NCBI RefSeq assembly: GCF_034931365.1
Contig: NZ_JAYGII010000016.1
Location: forward strand, 1-64,000
Length of the DNA stretch: 64,000 bases
Reading direction: 5' to 3'
Source: Natronospira elongata
GTDB taxonomy: Bacteria > Pseudomonadota > Gammaproteobacteria > Natronospirales > Natronospiraceae
Positions 36,544 to 44,707 of the stretch are shown here, piece after piece. How positions within the stretch are numbered: the stretch's first letter is position 1; each line of letters begins with the position of its first letter. The position numbers and the translations under genes are program-made. The notes beneath the pieces were generated by a model that was not told the DNA's origin, made no database searches, and saw only the letters and a list, made by a program, of their open reading frames with translations.

Positions 36544-39021
36544 TCAGCCATCTCGCCCGGTGCCATGTGCCGGTATCCCTGGTAAGGGGTTCACGGCCAG
36601 TTCTTCACCCTCGAAGTCATCCACGGCGATGATCTCGCTGACCATCTCATCGTAGCGGAGCATGAATTCAAGCTCTTCCTGATCCAGGATGTCCAGCTCC
36701 CCGGCCTGGCGATACTGGTCGGCGGTCGTGGCGTGGGTGATGCGGCCTTCGCGGACTGCCTCTCGAACCCGGCGGTCCAGCGGCTCGAAACGCTCGGCCA
36801 TGCCCAGGGCACGTTCCAGCACAGCGATGGCACTGTTCTTGTCGCTGCGATACACGATTTCCGTCAGCCGGTCCCGACTGGGGTGGTCACTGATCAGACG
36901 CTTGGCGATGGCATGACCCAGGGCATCGCTGGGACTGGAAAAACTGCGGCCACGCGGGAAGACCAGGGCTCGTAACAGACGCGGGGTCAGCTTGCCCGGG
37001 AAATTGCGCAGCAGGCCGTGGAGCTGTTCCTGCAGTTTGTAGATCAGATCACGGCAGGCCCATTCCACGAAGGGCAGGTCTTCCTTGGGGCGGCCCAGGT
37101 CTTCATAACGCTTGAGGACCATGGAGGCCAGGTACATATAGCTGAGCATGTCGCCGAGGCGGGCGGAAATCCGCTCCCGCTTCTTGAGGGAGCCGCCCAG
37201 GGTCAGCATGGAGAAATCGGCCATCAGCCCGAAGGCCGCGCTGAAGCGACTTAGATGCTGGTAATAGCGACGGGTGGGGCCTTCGGGCGCCGCTGTGCCC
37301 CGGCCACGGGTAATGCCGAGCCACAGCGCCCGTACGGCGTTACCCATGGTGAAGCCCAGGTGGCCGAACAGGGCCTGGTCATAGTCACGGACGGCCTTGG
37401 CCTGGTCTTGCTCACGGGTGGCATGAATTTGTGGCAACACCCAGGGGTGACAGCGGATCGCACCCTGTCCAAAGATGATCATGTTGCGGGTCAGGATGTT
37501 GGCCCCTTCCACGGTGATCGCGATGGGGATGCTCTGATAGCCACGGGCGAGGGTGTTGCGCGGACCCATGCAGATCCCCTTGCCGGCCTGAACATCCATG
37601 GCATCGTTGCCGACGATGCGGGCCATTTCGGTGACATGGTATTTGAGGATGGCGCCGGCCACCGGGGGCTCTTCACCCTGGTCGATGGCAGCTGCCGTTA
37701 CCCGACGGGCGGCGTCCATGGTCCAGCCCAGGCCGCCCATTCGGGCCAGCACTTCCTCGATCCCTTCAAAGCGACCGATGGGCATGCCGAACTGTCGCCG
37801 AACGCGGGCGTAGGCTCCGGTTGAAGCGATCCCGGCCAGGGCGGCGCCGGTGGTGTTGGACGGCAGGGAAATGGCACGGCCGGCCGACAGGCATTCCATC
37901 AGCATGCGCCAACCCTGTCCGGCCATCTTCGGCCCGCCGATGATGTAGTCCAGGGGAATGAACACATCCTCGCCTTCGGTGGGCCCGTTCTGAAAGGGGA
38001 TGTTGAGGGGGAAATGTCGGCGCCCGGTGCTCACCCCCGGCAAGTCGGTGGGGATCAGCGCGGCGGTGATGCCATGGTCTTCGGTCTCGCCCAGCAAGTG
38101 CTCCGGGTCATACAGCCGAAAGGCCAGGCCCAGGACCGTGGCCACCGGTGCCAGGGTGATGTAGCGCTTCTGCCAGTTGAGACGGATGCCGACGATTTCC
38201 TCGCCTTGCCACTGGCCCTTGCAGACGATACCGCTGTCGGTCAGGGAGGCCGCATCGGATCCATTGCGGGGACCGGTCAGACCGAAACAGGGGATTTCAT
38301 CACCCTTGGCCAGGCGCGGCAGATAATGATCCTTCTGTTCCTGAGTGCCGTATTTTTCCAGCAACTCGCCCGGGCCCAGGGAATTGGGCACGGCGATGAT
38401 GGAGGCTGCGGTGGGGCTGTGGCCCGCTACCCGGCTCAGTACCTCCGACTGGGCCAGGGCGGAAAACTCCAGCCCACCATAGGCCTTGGGAATGATCATG
38501 GCGAAAAAGCCATTGCGTTTAATGAAATCCCAGGCCTCATGGGGCAGGTCGGCCCATTCATGGGTAATGCGCCACTCATCCAGCATCGCGCAGAGCTCAT
38601 TCACCGGCCCATCAAGAAAGGCCTGTTCCTCTTCGCTCAGCTTGCCGGCAGGAGCGCCCACCAGTTTGTCCCAGTCCGGGCGGCCGGAGAACAATTCGCC
38701 TTCCCACCAGACCGTCCCGGCCTCCAGCGCTTCGCGTTCGGTGTCGGACATTTCCGGCATGACCTTGCGGAAGGCCTTGAGGGCCGGTTTGCTGATCAGC
38801 CCGCGACGCAGGGGGCGAACATTCAGTACCAGCGCCAGCAGGAAAAAGATTCCCCAGACAATGCCGCTGCCGACGCCGGGTTCGGTGTCCAGCAGCCTAA
38901 CCCCGGTGGAGGCCGCCAGAACGATGCCGATGCCCAGGGTGGTGGCGCCCAGGCTTGCCCCCCGATAAAGCATCAAGGCGACGAATAAAAGTAGGACGAG
39001 GACAGTGATCAAGGTGAGCAA
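36544..39021 (-). CDS. fadE: FadE-type acyl-CoA dehydrogenase
   Basis: An 825-residue protein, close in length to E. coli FadE. Two N-terminal membrane segments (about 1-60) are followed by the acyl-CoA dehydrogenase domain: FFAMIIPKAYGGLEFS, CFGLTGPRNGSDAASLTD (FAD/acyl region), and GKGICMGPRNTLARGYQSIPIAITVEGANILTRNMIIFGQGA. A FadE-specific C-terminal domain completes it. It catalyses the first beta-oxidation step. The start is TTG at 39021, since no ATG is in frame. A 24-bp inverted repeat lies just upstream. Confidence 0.95.
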   Translation of the reverse strand: MLTLITVLVLLLFVALMLYRGASLGATTLGIGIVLAASTGVRLLDTEPGVGSGIVWGIFFLLALVLNVRPLRRGLISKPALKAFRKVMPEMSDTEREALEAGTVWWEGELFSGRPDWDKLVGAPAGKLSEEEQAFLDGPVNELCAMLDEWRITHEWADLPHEAWDFIKRNGFFAMIIPKAYGGLEFSALAQSEVLSRVAGHSPTAASIIAVPNSLGPGELLEKYGTQEQKDHYLPRLAKGDEIPCFGLTGPRNGSDAASLTDSGIVCKGQWQGEEIVGIRLNWQKRYITLAPVATVLGLAFRLYDPEHLLGETEDHGITAALIPTDLPGVSTGRRHFPLNIPFQNGPTEGEDVFIPLDYIIGGPKMAGQGWRMLMECLSAGRAISLPSNTTGAALAGIASTGAYARVRRQFGMPIGRFEGIEEVLARMGGLGWTMDAARRVTAAAIDQGEEPPVAGAILKYHVTEMARIVGNDAMDVQAGKGICMGPRNTLARGYQSIPIAITVEGANILTRNMIIFGQGAIRCHPWVLPQIHATREQDQAKAVRDYDQALFGHLGFTMGNAVRALWLGITRGRGTAAPEGPTRRYYQHLSRFSAAFGLMADFSMLTLGGSLKKRERISARLGDMLSYMYLASMVLKRYEDLGRPKEDLPFVEWACRDLIYKLQEQLHGLLRNFPGKLTPRLLRALVFPRGRSFSSPSDALGHAIAKRLISDHPSRDRLTEIVYRSDKNSAIAVLERALGMAERFEPLDRRVREAVREGRITHATTADQYRQAGELDILDQEELEFMLRYDEMVSEIIAVDDFEGEELAVNPLPGIPAHGTGRDG

Positions 39022-39040
39022 GGTTCTTCTCCCGATTCAG

Positions 39041-39064
39041 TCATTGGGTGCTTGGTCCCAATGA
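39041..39064. promoter_or_regulatory. inverted repeat upstream of fadE (candidate operator)
   Basis: TCATTGGG and CCCAATGA form perfect 8-bp arms around an 8-base centre, 20-43 bases upstream of the fadE start. It could be a repressor site in the fadE leader. It does not match the known FadR or PsrA consensus. Confidence 0.45.
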
Positions 39065-39265
39065 AATGGCGGTGGTAGTGCGCTTGATGATCGCTTCCTG
39101 GCGGCCCTCGGCGTGGAGGGGCCAGGGTCAGTTGCCGGTGACGATTTCGATACGGTCCACTATAGTTGTCCTGATAGATGTAGGAAAGCCCGCCGCTATG
39201 TTGCTGGCGATACTTTTACAGGCGCAATGGGCCCGAGTGGTCATGAAACCTACCCTGGGAGAATT

Positions 39266-40342
39266 ATGAGCGACAACGCCGAGGCCAGACCCAAATTGCT
39301 GGTGGCAGACGATTCCAAGGTCATGCGCCTGTCGGCCAAGAAGATTCTCGAGCCAGAGTTTGAACTGGTGGTGGAGCCGGATGGGGTTGCCGCATGGGAA
39401 CGCTTGTCCAAGGAGCGGGATATCCTTGCGCTGTTCTCGGATGTAGGCATGCCCGGCATGGATGGCTATCAACTGCTGGAGCGAATTCGGTCCAGCGAGG
39501 ATAGCCTGCTCCAGGCACTGCCGGTGATTATCGTGACCGGCAATGATGAAGAGTCAGCTCGCGACAAGGCCCTTGAGAAGGGGGCGACGGATTTCATCAC
39601 CAAGCCATTTGACCGCACCCAACTGTTGGCTCGTGCCCGTGCGCATGCCAGTCATGACCGAATGCGGCGCAGGGCACGGGAACTGGAAGCCAGTAATGTC
39701 GAGGATTCCGTCACCGGACTGGGTAACGCCCGCTATTTCGAAAAGCGCTTGCGTGAAGCCCGGGCCCACTGTTTAAGACATGGCTATCCCCTGGCTCTGC
39801 TTCGTGTCGATTTGATGGATTTCGAGGCTCTGGTCAAGCGGCGTGGAAAACGGGTGGCTGCCGATGTCCTGCGGGAGGTCGGTGCTGTCTTGCAGGACAG
39901 CCTTCGGGAGGAGGATGTGGTCGCCCGCCTGGGTGGAGCACGCTTTGCCGTGATCTGCCCGGATAATGACCGCAGCGGTGCCAAGGCCCTGGCGGAGCGT
40001 TTGGTCGAGACCCTGGGTGGAACAAAGTTCGCGGCCGAACATCAGGCCACAGTGGCGCCGGTGGCCGGGGTTTACCTTGCCTCGGACAGCGCCGATGAAA
40101 AGCTGGAGGCCATTTACCAGTCCGTTCAGGCGGCTCTGTCCGAGGCCGGTCAGCGTGGGCCTGGAACAGTGATGGTGCATCCCCCGACGGCAGAGGCCGA
40201 GCCGGACCAGGCGCGCTCAAGAATGGAAGGCGCCCTTTATGATCGCCTGCACAAGATGCTGAGCAGATTGCCGGGTGAGTCGGCGGATCGCGTCATTGCG
40301 CGCCTGCAAGAGGCTTTCGGGGGTAGCCGCGATTCCGCCTGA
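39266..40342 (+). CDS. response regulator with degenerate GGDEF domain
   Basis: A 358-residue protein with an N-terminal receiver domain (about 1-125; phospho-Asp in LFSDVGMPGMDG, KP in FITKPF) and a GGDEF-related C-terminal domain. The active-site motif is degraded to GGARF (in VARLGGARFAVICP), and the metal/substrate position DxDxFK reads RVDLMDF. Catalytic diguanylate synthesis is therefore unlikely; it may act as a phosphorylation-dependent effector or a GTP/c-di-GMP sensor. The start at 39266 has a GGGAG ribosome-binding site and is the natural REC N-terminus. Confidence 0.88.
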   Translation: MSDNAEARPKLLVADDSKVMRLSAKKILEPEFELVVEPDGVAAWERLSKERDILALFSDVGMPGMDGYQLLERIRSSEDSLLQALPVIIVTGNDEESARDKALEKGATDFITKPFDRTQLLARARAHASHDRMRRRARELEASNVEDSVTGLGNARYFEKRLREARAHCLRHGYPLALLRVDLMDFEALVKRRGKRVAADVLREVGAVLQDSLREEDVVARLGGARFAVICPDNDRSGAKALAERLVETLGGTKFAAEHQATVAPVAGVYLASDSADEKLEAIYQSVQAALSEAGQRGPGTVMVHPPTAEAEPDQARSRMEGALYDRLHKMLSRLPGESADRVIARLQEAFGGSRDSA

Positions 40343-40357
40343 AACCGAGCCTGAAAC

Positions 40358-40395
40358 AAAAAAGCCCCGGCGGAGCCTATTGGCTCGCCGGGGCC
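40358..40395 (-). terminator. intrinsic terminator of mdh
   Basis: GCCCCGGCGGAGCC pairs with GGCTCGCCGGGGC (one bulge). On the minus strand it is followed by a run of six T, 20 bases after the mdh stop. Confidence 0.9.
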
Positions 40396-40413
40396 TGTCG
40401 TGGGCAATGGCGC

Positions 40414-41388
40414 TTACAGCAGTTCCTTGACGCCTTCGCGCTCCTCGCGCAGCTCCTCTTCGGTCAGGGTCATGCGCTCACGGCTGAATGCATCGATTTC
40501 CAGACCCTGGACGATCTCGTAGTCGCCGTTCTTGCAGGTCACCGGGAATGAGTAGATGACGCCTTCCTTGATGCCGTAGCTGCCATCACTGGGCACGGCC
40601 ATGCTCACCCATTTGCCGTCACTGCCAAGATGCCAGTCGCGGATATGATCGATGGCCGCCGACGCCGCGGACGCGGCAGACGAGGCACCCCGGGCCTTGA
40701 TGATGGCGGCACCACGCTGCTGCACCGTGGGGATGAAATCATCCCGGTACCAGCCCTGGTCCACCAGTTCCGGGGCGGCTTTGCCGTCCACGCTGCAGTG
40801 GGCGATGTCCGGGTATTGGGTGGCGGAGTGGTTACCCCAGATGATCATGCCATCGATCCGGGTGTGGTGCTTGCCCGTCTTCTCGGCCAGTTGTGCCAGC
40901 GCCCGGTTGTGGTCCAGGCGGGTCATGGCGGTGAAGTTGCGCGGGTCCAGATCCGGGGCGTTGGCCTGGGCAATGAGGGCATTGGTGTTGGCCGGGTTGC
41001 CAACCACCAGCACCTTCACGTCGCGGCTGGCATGATCGTTCAGTGCCTTGCCCTGAGGTCCGAAGATCTTGCCATTTTCCTTCAGCAGGTCCTTGCGCTC
41101 CATTCCCGGCCCGCGGGGCTTGGCCCCCACCAGCAGGGCGAAATCCGTGTCCTTGAAGCCCACGTTGGCGTCATCGGTGGTGACGATGTCGTGGAGCAGG
41201 GGGAATGCACAGTCCTCCAGCTCCATGGCGACCCCCTTGAGGGCGTCCATGGCGGGCGGGATCTCCAGCAGCTGGAGAATGACCGGCTGATCCTTGCCGA
41301 GCATGTCCCCGGACGCGATGCGGAAGGCCAGGGCGTAGCCGATCTGGCCGGCAGCGCCGGTAATGGTGACGCGAAGCGGTTTTTTCAT
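40414..41388 (-). CDS. mdh: malate dehydrogenase
   Basis: A 324-residue NAD-dependent malate dehydrogenase of the cytosolic-type branch. The Rossmann motif GAAGQIGYALAFRIASGDMLG is at the N-terminus. LLVGAKPRGPGMERKDLL is the mobile loop with the substrate-binding arginines, and TRLDHNRA and the catalytic His in IIWGNHSATQYPD complete the site. It interconverts malate and oxaloacetate in the TCA cycle. It is monocistronic with its own terminator. Confidence 0.95.
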   Translation of the reverse strand: MKKPLRVTITGAAGQIGYALAFRIASGDMLGKDQPVILQLLEIPPAMDALKGVAMELEDCAFPLLHDIVTTDDANVGFKDTDFALLVGAKPRGPGMERKDLLKENGKIFGPQGKALNDHASRDVKVLVVGNPANTNALIAQANAPDLDPRNFTAMTRLDHNRALAQLAEKTGKHHTRIDGMIIWGNHSATQYPDIAHCSVDGKAAPELVDQGWYRDDFIPTVQQRGAAIIKARGASSAASAASAAIDHIRDWHLGSDGKWVSMAVPSDGSYGIKEGVIYSFPVTCKNGDYEIVQGLEIDAFSRERMTLTEEELREEREGVKELL

Positions 41389-41592
41389 GGTTGGCTCCCT
41401 GAATCTCGAATTGGGATGGATTGGGACTGGATTCGGCTTGCGCAGGCGCTCCGGCCGCCGCCCGGGCGGCGGCCGGCCTGCCGATGGCGCGCCATTCTAA
41501 CAGGAGCGGCAATGGCGCGCTGAACCGGCCCCGTGCTCTCGTCCTGGGCTGCGTCCACCCGGGGTTTCCCAAAAAAATCTTCTTCCGCCCCC

Positions 41593-41620
41593 TTGCAATT
41601 CTTCGATTGAGTGTTATAGT
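41593..41620 (+). promoter_or_regulatory. promoter of the YtrA-type operon
   Basis: -35 TTGCAA (41593-41598) and -10 TATAGT (41615-41620) with 16-base spacing lie 44 bases upstream of the first gene. The -10 element lies inside the palindrome at 41613-41630. No other gene is visible in the 275-base gap 41389-41663. Confidence 0.75.
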
Positions 41621-41630
41621 TAACTACAAC
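41613..41630. promoter_or_regulatory. 18-bp palindromic operator, probably for the adjacent GntR/YtrA regulator
   Basis: GTTATAGTTAACTACAAC is an inverted repeat with a single mismatched position. It covers the -10 element and the probable transcription start. Its placement suggests autorepression by the regulator encoded at 42041-42409. Confidence 0.65.
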
Positions 41631-41663
41631 AGCAAACTGGGCAGATGCCCCAGGAGGTGGAAA

Positions 41664-41993
41664 ATGACGATCCGTAACGCAACAACGCTGTTTGCTGCCC
41701 TGGCTATGGCCACGGGCGTTTTGGTCACCGTCCCCGCTGCTGCCGGCACCGGGATTGAATTTGAGCGCAGCTCGCCGAGTGAGCTTTTCGCCAGCGATCT
41801 GAGCGTCGATCGGGCGCAGTTGGCGGCTGAATTGATGGAAAGTCTGCGTGAGAGCGGCTCGCGTCTGGATCAGGTGCAAGTCCGCGAACAGCTGGCCGAA
41901 GCCCCGCGTGACGGGGACTCCGAGCCCTGCGAAGCCATCGAAGACGAGGATGGACTGGTCGGTGGACTGGTGATGTACATCGGTAACCGTTAA
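41664..41993 (+). CDS. small exported protein heading the YtrA-type ABC operon
   Basis: A 109-residue protein with a signal peptide (about 26 residues, cleavage near PAAAG). The mature part is acidic (FERSSPSELFASDLSVDRAQLAAELMESLRES, then DSEPCEAIEDEDGLVGG). I do not recognise the family. It has a strong AGGAGG ribosome-binding site and lies directly after the regulated promoter, so it is probably the most expressed product of the operon. A single Cys is in the tail. It may be the exported partner or substrate of the following ABC system. Confidence 0.6.
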   Translation: MTIRNATTLFAALAMATGVLVTVPAAAGTGIEFERSSPSELFASDLSVDRAQLAAELMESLRESGSRLDQVQVREQLAEAPRDGDSEPCEAIEDEDGLVGGLVMYIGNR

Positions 41994-42040
41994 TGTAAGG
42001 CAGTAGAGCCCGCAAGGCTGGCCCCAACCGAGGCAGCACC

Positions 42041-42409
42041 ATGGACCAAGAGTGGAATGACAATCAGCCGATCTACCGCCAGCTTCGAGACAGAGTGGTG
42101 GACATGATCCTGGAGGGCGTCCTCGCCGAGGGTGACGCCCTCCCCTCGGTCCGCAATGTGGCGACCGAGTACCAGATCAATCCGCTCACCGTGCTCAAGG
42201 CCTACCAGGCCCTGCAGGACGAGGCATTGGTGGACAAGCGCCGGGGGCGAGGCATGTTCGTGCGCGATGGGGCCGTATCCCGTCTGCGCGAATCCGAACG
42301 TCAGCAGTTTCTCGAGCAGGAATGGCCGCAGATTCTCGAGCGCATCGAGCGACTCGGCCTGGATCCGGAGAAACTGCTGTCCGCGGGGAATAGGGAGCGA
42401 CAATCATGA
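42041..42409 (+). CDS. GntR-family regulator, YtrA subfamily
   Basis: A 122-residue regulator. The N-terminal winged helix is PIYRQLRDRVVDMILEGVLAEGD then LPSVRNVATEYQINPLTVLKAYQAL and GRGMFV. The short C-terminal dimerisation tail of about 45 residues, with no large effector-binding domain, defines the YtrA type. These typically repress adjacent ABC transporter operons and respond to cell-envelope stress. It overlaps the ABC ATPase gene by 4 bases. Confidence 0.9.
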   Translation: MDQEWNDNQPIYRQLRDRVVDMILEGVLAEGDALPSVRNVATEYQINPLTVLKAYQALQDEALVDKRRGRGMFVRDGAVSRLRESERQQFLEQEWPQILERIERLGLDPEKLLSAGNRERQS

Positions 42410-43284
42410 GCGCCGTCATCAAGGCAAGCAATCTGAGCAAGCATTATGGGCGGACCGAGGCCCTGAGTGGCCTGGACTTCGAAATCCAGCCCGGTTCCAT
42501 TGTCGGCCTGATCGGGCCCAATGGCGCCGGCAAGACCACCGCGCTCAAGGCCATTCTCGGCCTGACCCGCTTTGACGGGGAGCTGGAGGTCATGGGCCAG
42601 GATCCTCGCCAGGCCCGGCATCAGTTGATGCGCGATGTCTGTTTCATCGCCGATGTGGCTGTTCTGCCCCGCTGGCTCAAGGTCTGGCAGGCCCTGGATT
42701 TCGTCGAGGGTGTGCATCCCCGCTTTGACCGTGAACGAGCCGAGGCCTTTCTCGCCCGAACCGAGATTCGGCGCGATCGCAAGGTCGGCCAGCTCTCCAA
42801 AGGCATGATCACCCAGTTGCACCTGGCCCTGATCATGGCCATTGATGCCCGTCTGCTGGTTCTGGACGAGCCCACGCTGGGTCTGGATATTCTCTATCGC
42901 AAGGCCTTCTATGACCATCTTCTGAATGATTACTTTGATGGTGATCGCACCATTCTCGTTACCACCCACCAGGTGGAAGAGATCGAGAAAATTCTGACCC
43001 ATGTCATGTTCATCAAGGCAGGGAAGCTGGTGCTTGATGAGGAAATGGAAACGTTACCCAAACGATTCAGCGAGGTTCTGGTCAAGCCGGCTGATGCCGA
43101 CAGGGCCCGTGAGATGAATCCCCTGCATGAACGGGAATTGCTGGGTCGTCACCTGTTCCTGTTTGAGGAGCAGCCGCGGGAGCGGCTCGCGGAGCTGGGG
43201 GAGATCCATAATCCGGGTATCGCCGACATTTTCGTTGCCAAGATGGGCAAGGGTCCGGCAACCGCCGGGGAGGTGCAGTCATGA
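42406..43284 (+). CDS. ABC transporter ATP-binding protein
   Basis: A 292-residue ATPase. Walker A is GPNGAGKTTALK near residues 37-48, the signature is LSKGMITQLHLAL (a variant of LSGGQ), Walker B is LLVLDEPTLGLD, and the switch His is in VTTHQVEE. It is coupled by ATGA overlaps to the GntR regulator before it and the permease after it. The YtrA association suggests export or a stress-response role rather than nutrient import. Confidence 0.92.
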   Translation: MSAVIKASNLSKHYGRTEALSGLDFEIQPGSIVGLIGPNGAGKTTALKAILGLTRFDGELEVMGQDPRQARHQLMRDVCFIADVAVLPRWLKVWQALDFVEGVHPRFDRERAEAFLARTEIRRDRKVGQLSKGMITQLHLALIMAIDARLLVLDEPTLGLDILYRKAFYDHLLNDYFDGDRTILVTTHQVEEIEKILTHVMFIKAGKLVLDEEMETLPKRFSEVLVKPADADRAREMNPLHERELLGRHLFLFEEQPRERLAELGEIHNPGIADIFVAKMGKGPATAGEVQS

Positions 43285-44189
43285 ATCAATTGCATGCCAT
43301 GTACAGCCTCATCCGGCGCGAGCTGTGGGAACACAAGTCCCTGTGGATTGCGCCTGCCGTGACCGCAGCACTGTTTCTGGTGGCCTCGGTCTGGGGTTTC
43401 ATCAGCCTGGTGAGCAATCCCACCGCGGTGGAACAATTCAATCAGCATGTCTTGCCGCAGATGACGGGTGACCGGGCCTTTGATGTTGCCCACGGCATGA
43501 CACGGGCCAGTGCCTTCACGATTTACGCCGTCATGGTGGTCGTGTTGTTCTTCTATGCCCTCGACTGCCTCTACAGTGAACGCCGTGACCGCAGTATTCT
43601 GTTTTGGCGGTCGCTGCCGGTCTCGGACACCCTGACCGTATTGTCCAAGTTGTTGGTGGTCCTGCTGGTGGCACCGGTAATTGTGCTGCTGGTGGGGCTG
43701 GCGCTGGAGGTTCTTGGCTTGTTACTCGCGCCCATTCTCGTCATGGGTACGGACATGAGTTTCGGCGATTATCTGCAGCCACTGGCCGCCCTGTCTGCAT
43801 TGTTCGGCATGCTGGGCGATATGTGGTTGCTTGGCCTCTGGTTCCTGCCCTACTTCGGTTGGCTGTTCCTGGTCTCGGCCTGGGCCCGCAAGGCCGCCTT
43901 TCTGTGGGCGGTGCTCCCGCCCCTGGGTGTGGCCTTGGTGGAGTGGGTGGCGCTCAGTTCCAGGGAGTTCCTGAAGATGATCGGGCATCATATCTCCCTG
44001 CCTTTCCAGAACGCCCAGCAACAGGACTTTGGTTTCCGCACCGGCGACCTGAATGTGGAGGCCTCCGCCGCCGAGATCACCGGTCTGGCCGGGTTTGCCG
44101 AGCCTGCTTTCTGGATTGGTCTGGCGGTGGGCGTGGCATTCATTGCCGCAGCGGTCGCCATCCGCCGTTATCGCGGCGAGACTGCCTGA
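43281..44189 (+). CDS. ABC-2 type permease
   Basis: A 302-residue membrane protein with about six to seven helices, consistent with an ABC-2 permease: a first helix near residues 20-40, SERRDRSILFWRSLPVSDT in the first cytoplasmic loop, and later helices from FGMLGDMWLLGLWFLPYFGWL onwards. It is the membrane partner of the preceding ATPase and the last gene of the operon; a strong terminator follows. Confidence 0.85.
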   Translation: MNQLHAMYSLIRRELWEHKSLWIAPAVTAALFLVASVWGFISLVSNPTAVEQFNQHVLPQMTGDRAFDVAHGMTRASAFTIYAVMVVVLFFYALDCLYSERRDRSILFWRSLPVSDTLTVLSKLLVVLLVAPVIVLLVGLALEVLGLLLAPILVMGTDMSFGDYLQPLAALSALFGMLGDMWLLGLWFLPYFGWLFLVSAWARKAAFLWAVLPPLGVALVEWVALSSREFLKMIGHHISLPFQNAQQQDFGFRTGDLNVEASAAEITGLAGFAEPAFWIGLAVGVAFIAAAVAIRRYRGETA

Positions 44190-44214
44190 GCCGGCCGTTC
44201 ACAAGCCATTAAGG

Positions 44215-44256
44215 AATAAGAAAAACCCGCTTCTCCGGAAGCGGGTTTTTCTTATT
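44215..44256. terminator. long bidirectional terminator
   Basis: A 19-bp perfect stem (AATAAGAAAAACCCGCTTC with its complement) around a TCCG loop has A/T tracts on both sides. It ends the ABC operon and the convergent gene at 44269. Confidence 0.95.
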
Positions 44257-44268
44257 CGGCTTTCCCCT

Positions 44269-44661
44269 TTAGCCCTCTGGAGGCTGCTCCATCCAGGCGC
44301 GACTGAACCAGACTGCCAATACCGCTGCAAAATACTGCAGGCTGATCCAGCTCTGTTGCGCCTGATCGGCACCGTTGGCCTCAAGAAGCTGCAGGAAGGG
44401 CCAGCCGAGAAAGGCGAAGGCGATGGTCAGCAGCCAATGGCTTTCCTCTCCCCCCTGGTAATAATGACGGCCATGATTGAAACTCAGCGCGCCGCAGACG
44501 AGGCCGGCTGCCAGGGCCCAGACATGGAGCTGTTCCTGCTGCAGGGCCAGCGCTGCAATCAGCAGCAGCGGCAGGGCAAAAAGCCAGCCCCAGCGCCGGC
44601 CCAGGGCGATGAGCTGGTGGATCCACTGACGATGTCTAGTCTGGCTGGGCCTTCTCGGCAT
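44269..44661 (-). CDS. small integral membrane protein
   Basis: A 130-residue protein with an N-terminal basic region (RRPSQTRHRQWIHQLIALGRRWG) followed by about four hydrophobic segments (LFALPLLLIAALAL, VWALAAGLVCGAL, LLTIAFAFLGWPFL, WISLQYFAAVLAVWF). I do not recognise a family. The start is uncertain: 44661 avoids overlap with the divergent transporter gene, but in-frame ATGs at 44700 and 44709 are possible. Confidence 0.55.
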   Translation of the reverse strand: MPRRPSQTRHRQWIHQLIALGRRWGWLFALPLLLIAALALQQEQLHVWALAAGLVCGALSFNHGRHYYQGGEESHWLLTIAFAFLGWPFLQLLEANGADQAQQSWISLQYFAAVLAVWFSRAWMEQPPEG

Positions 44662-44707
44662 TCGGCTACTCTGAAACAGGGCTTCCTCACAGGCTATCAT
44701 TGCAGTC

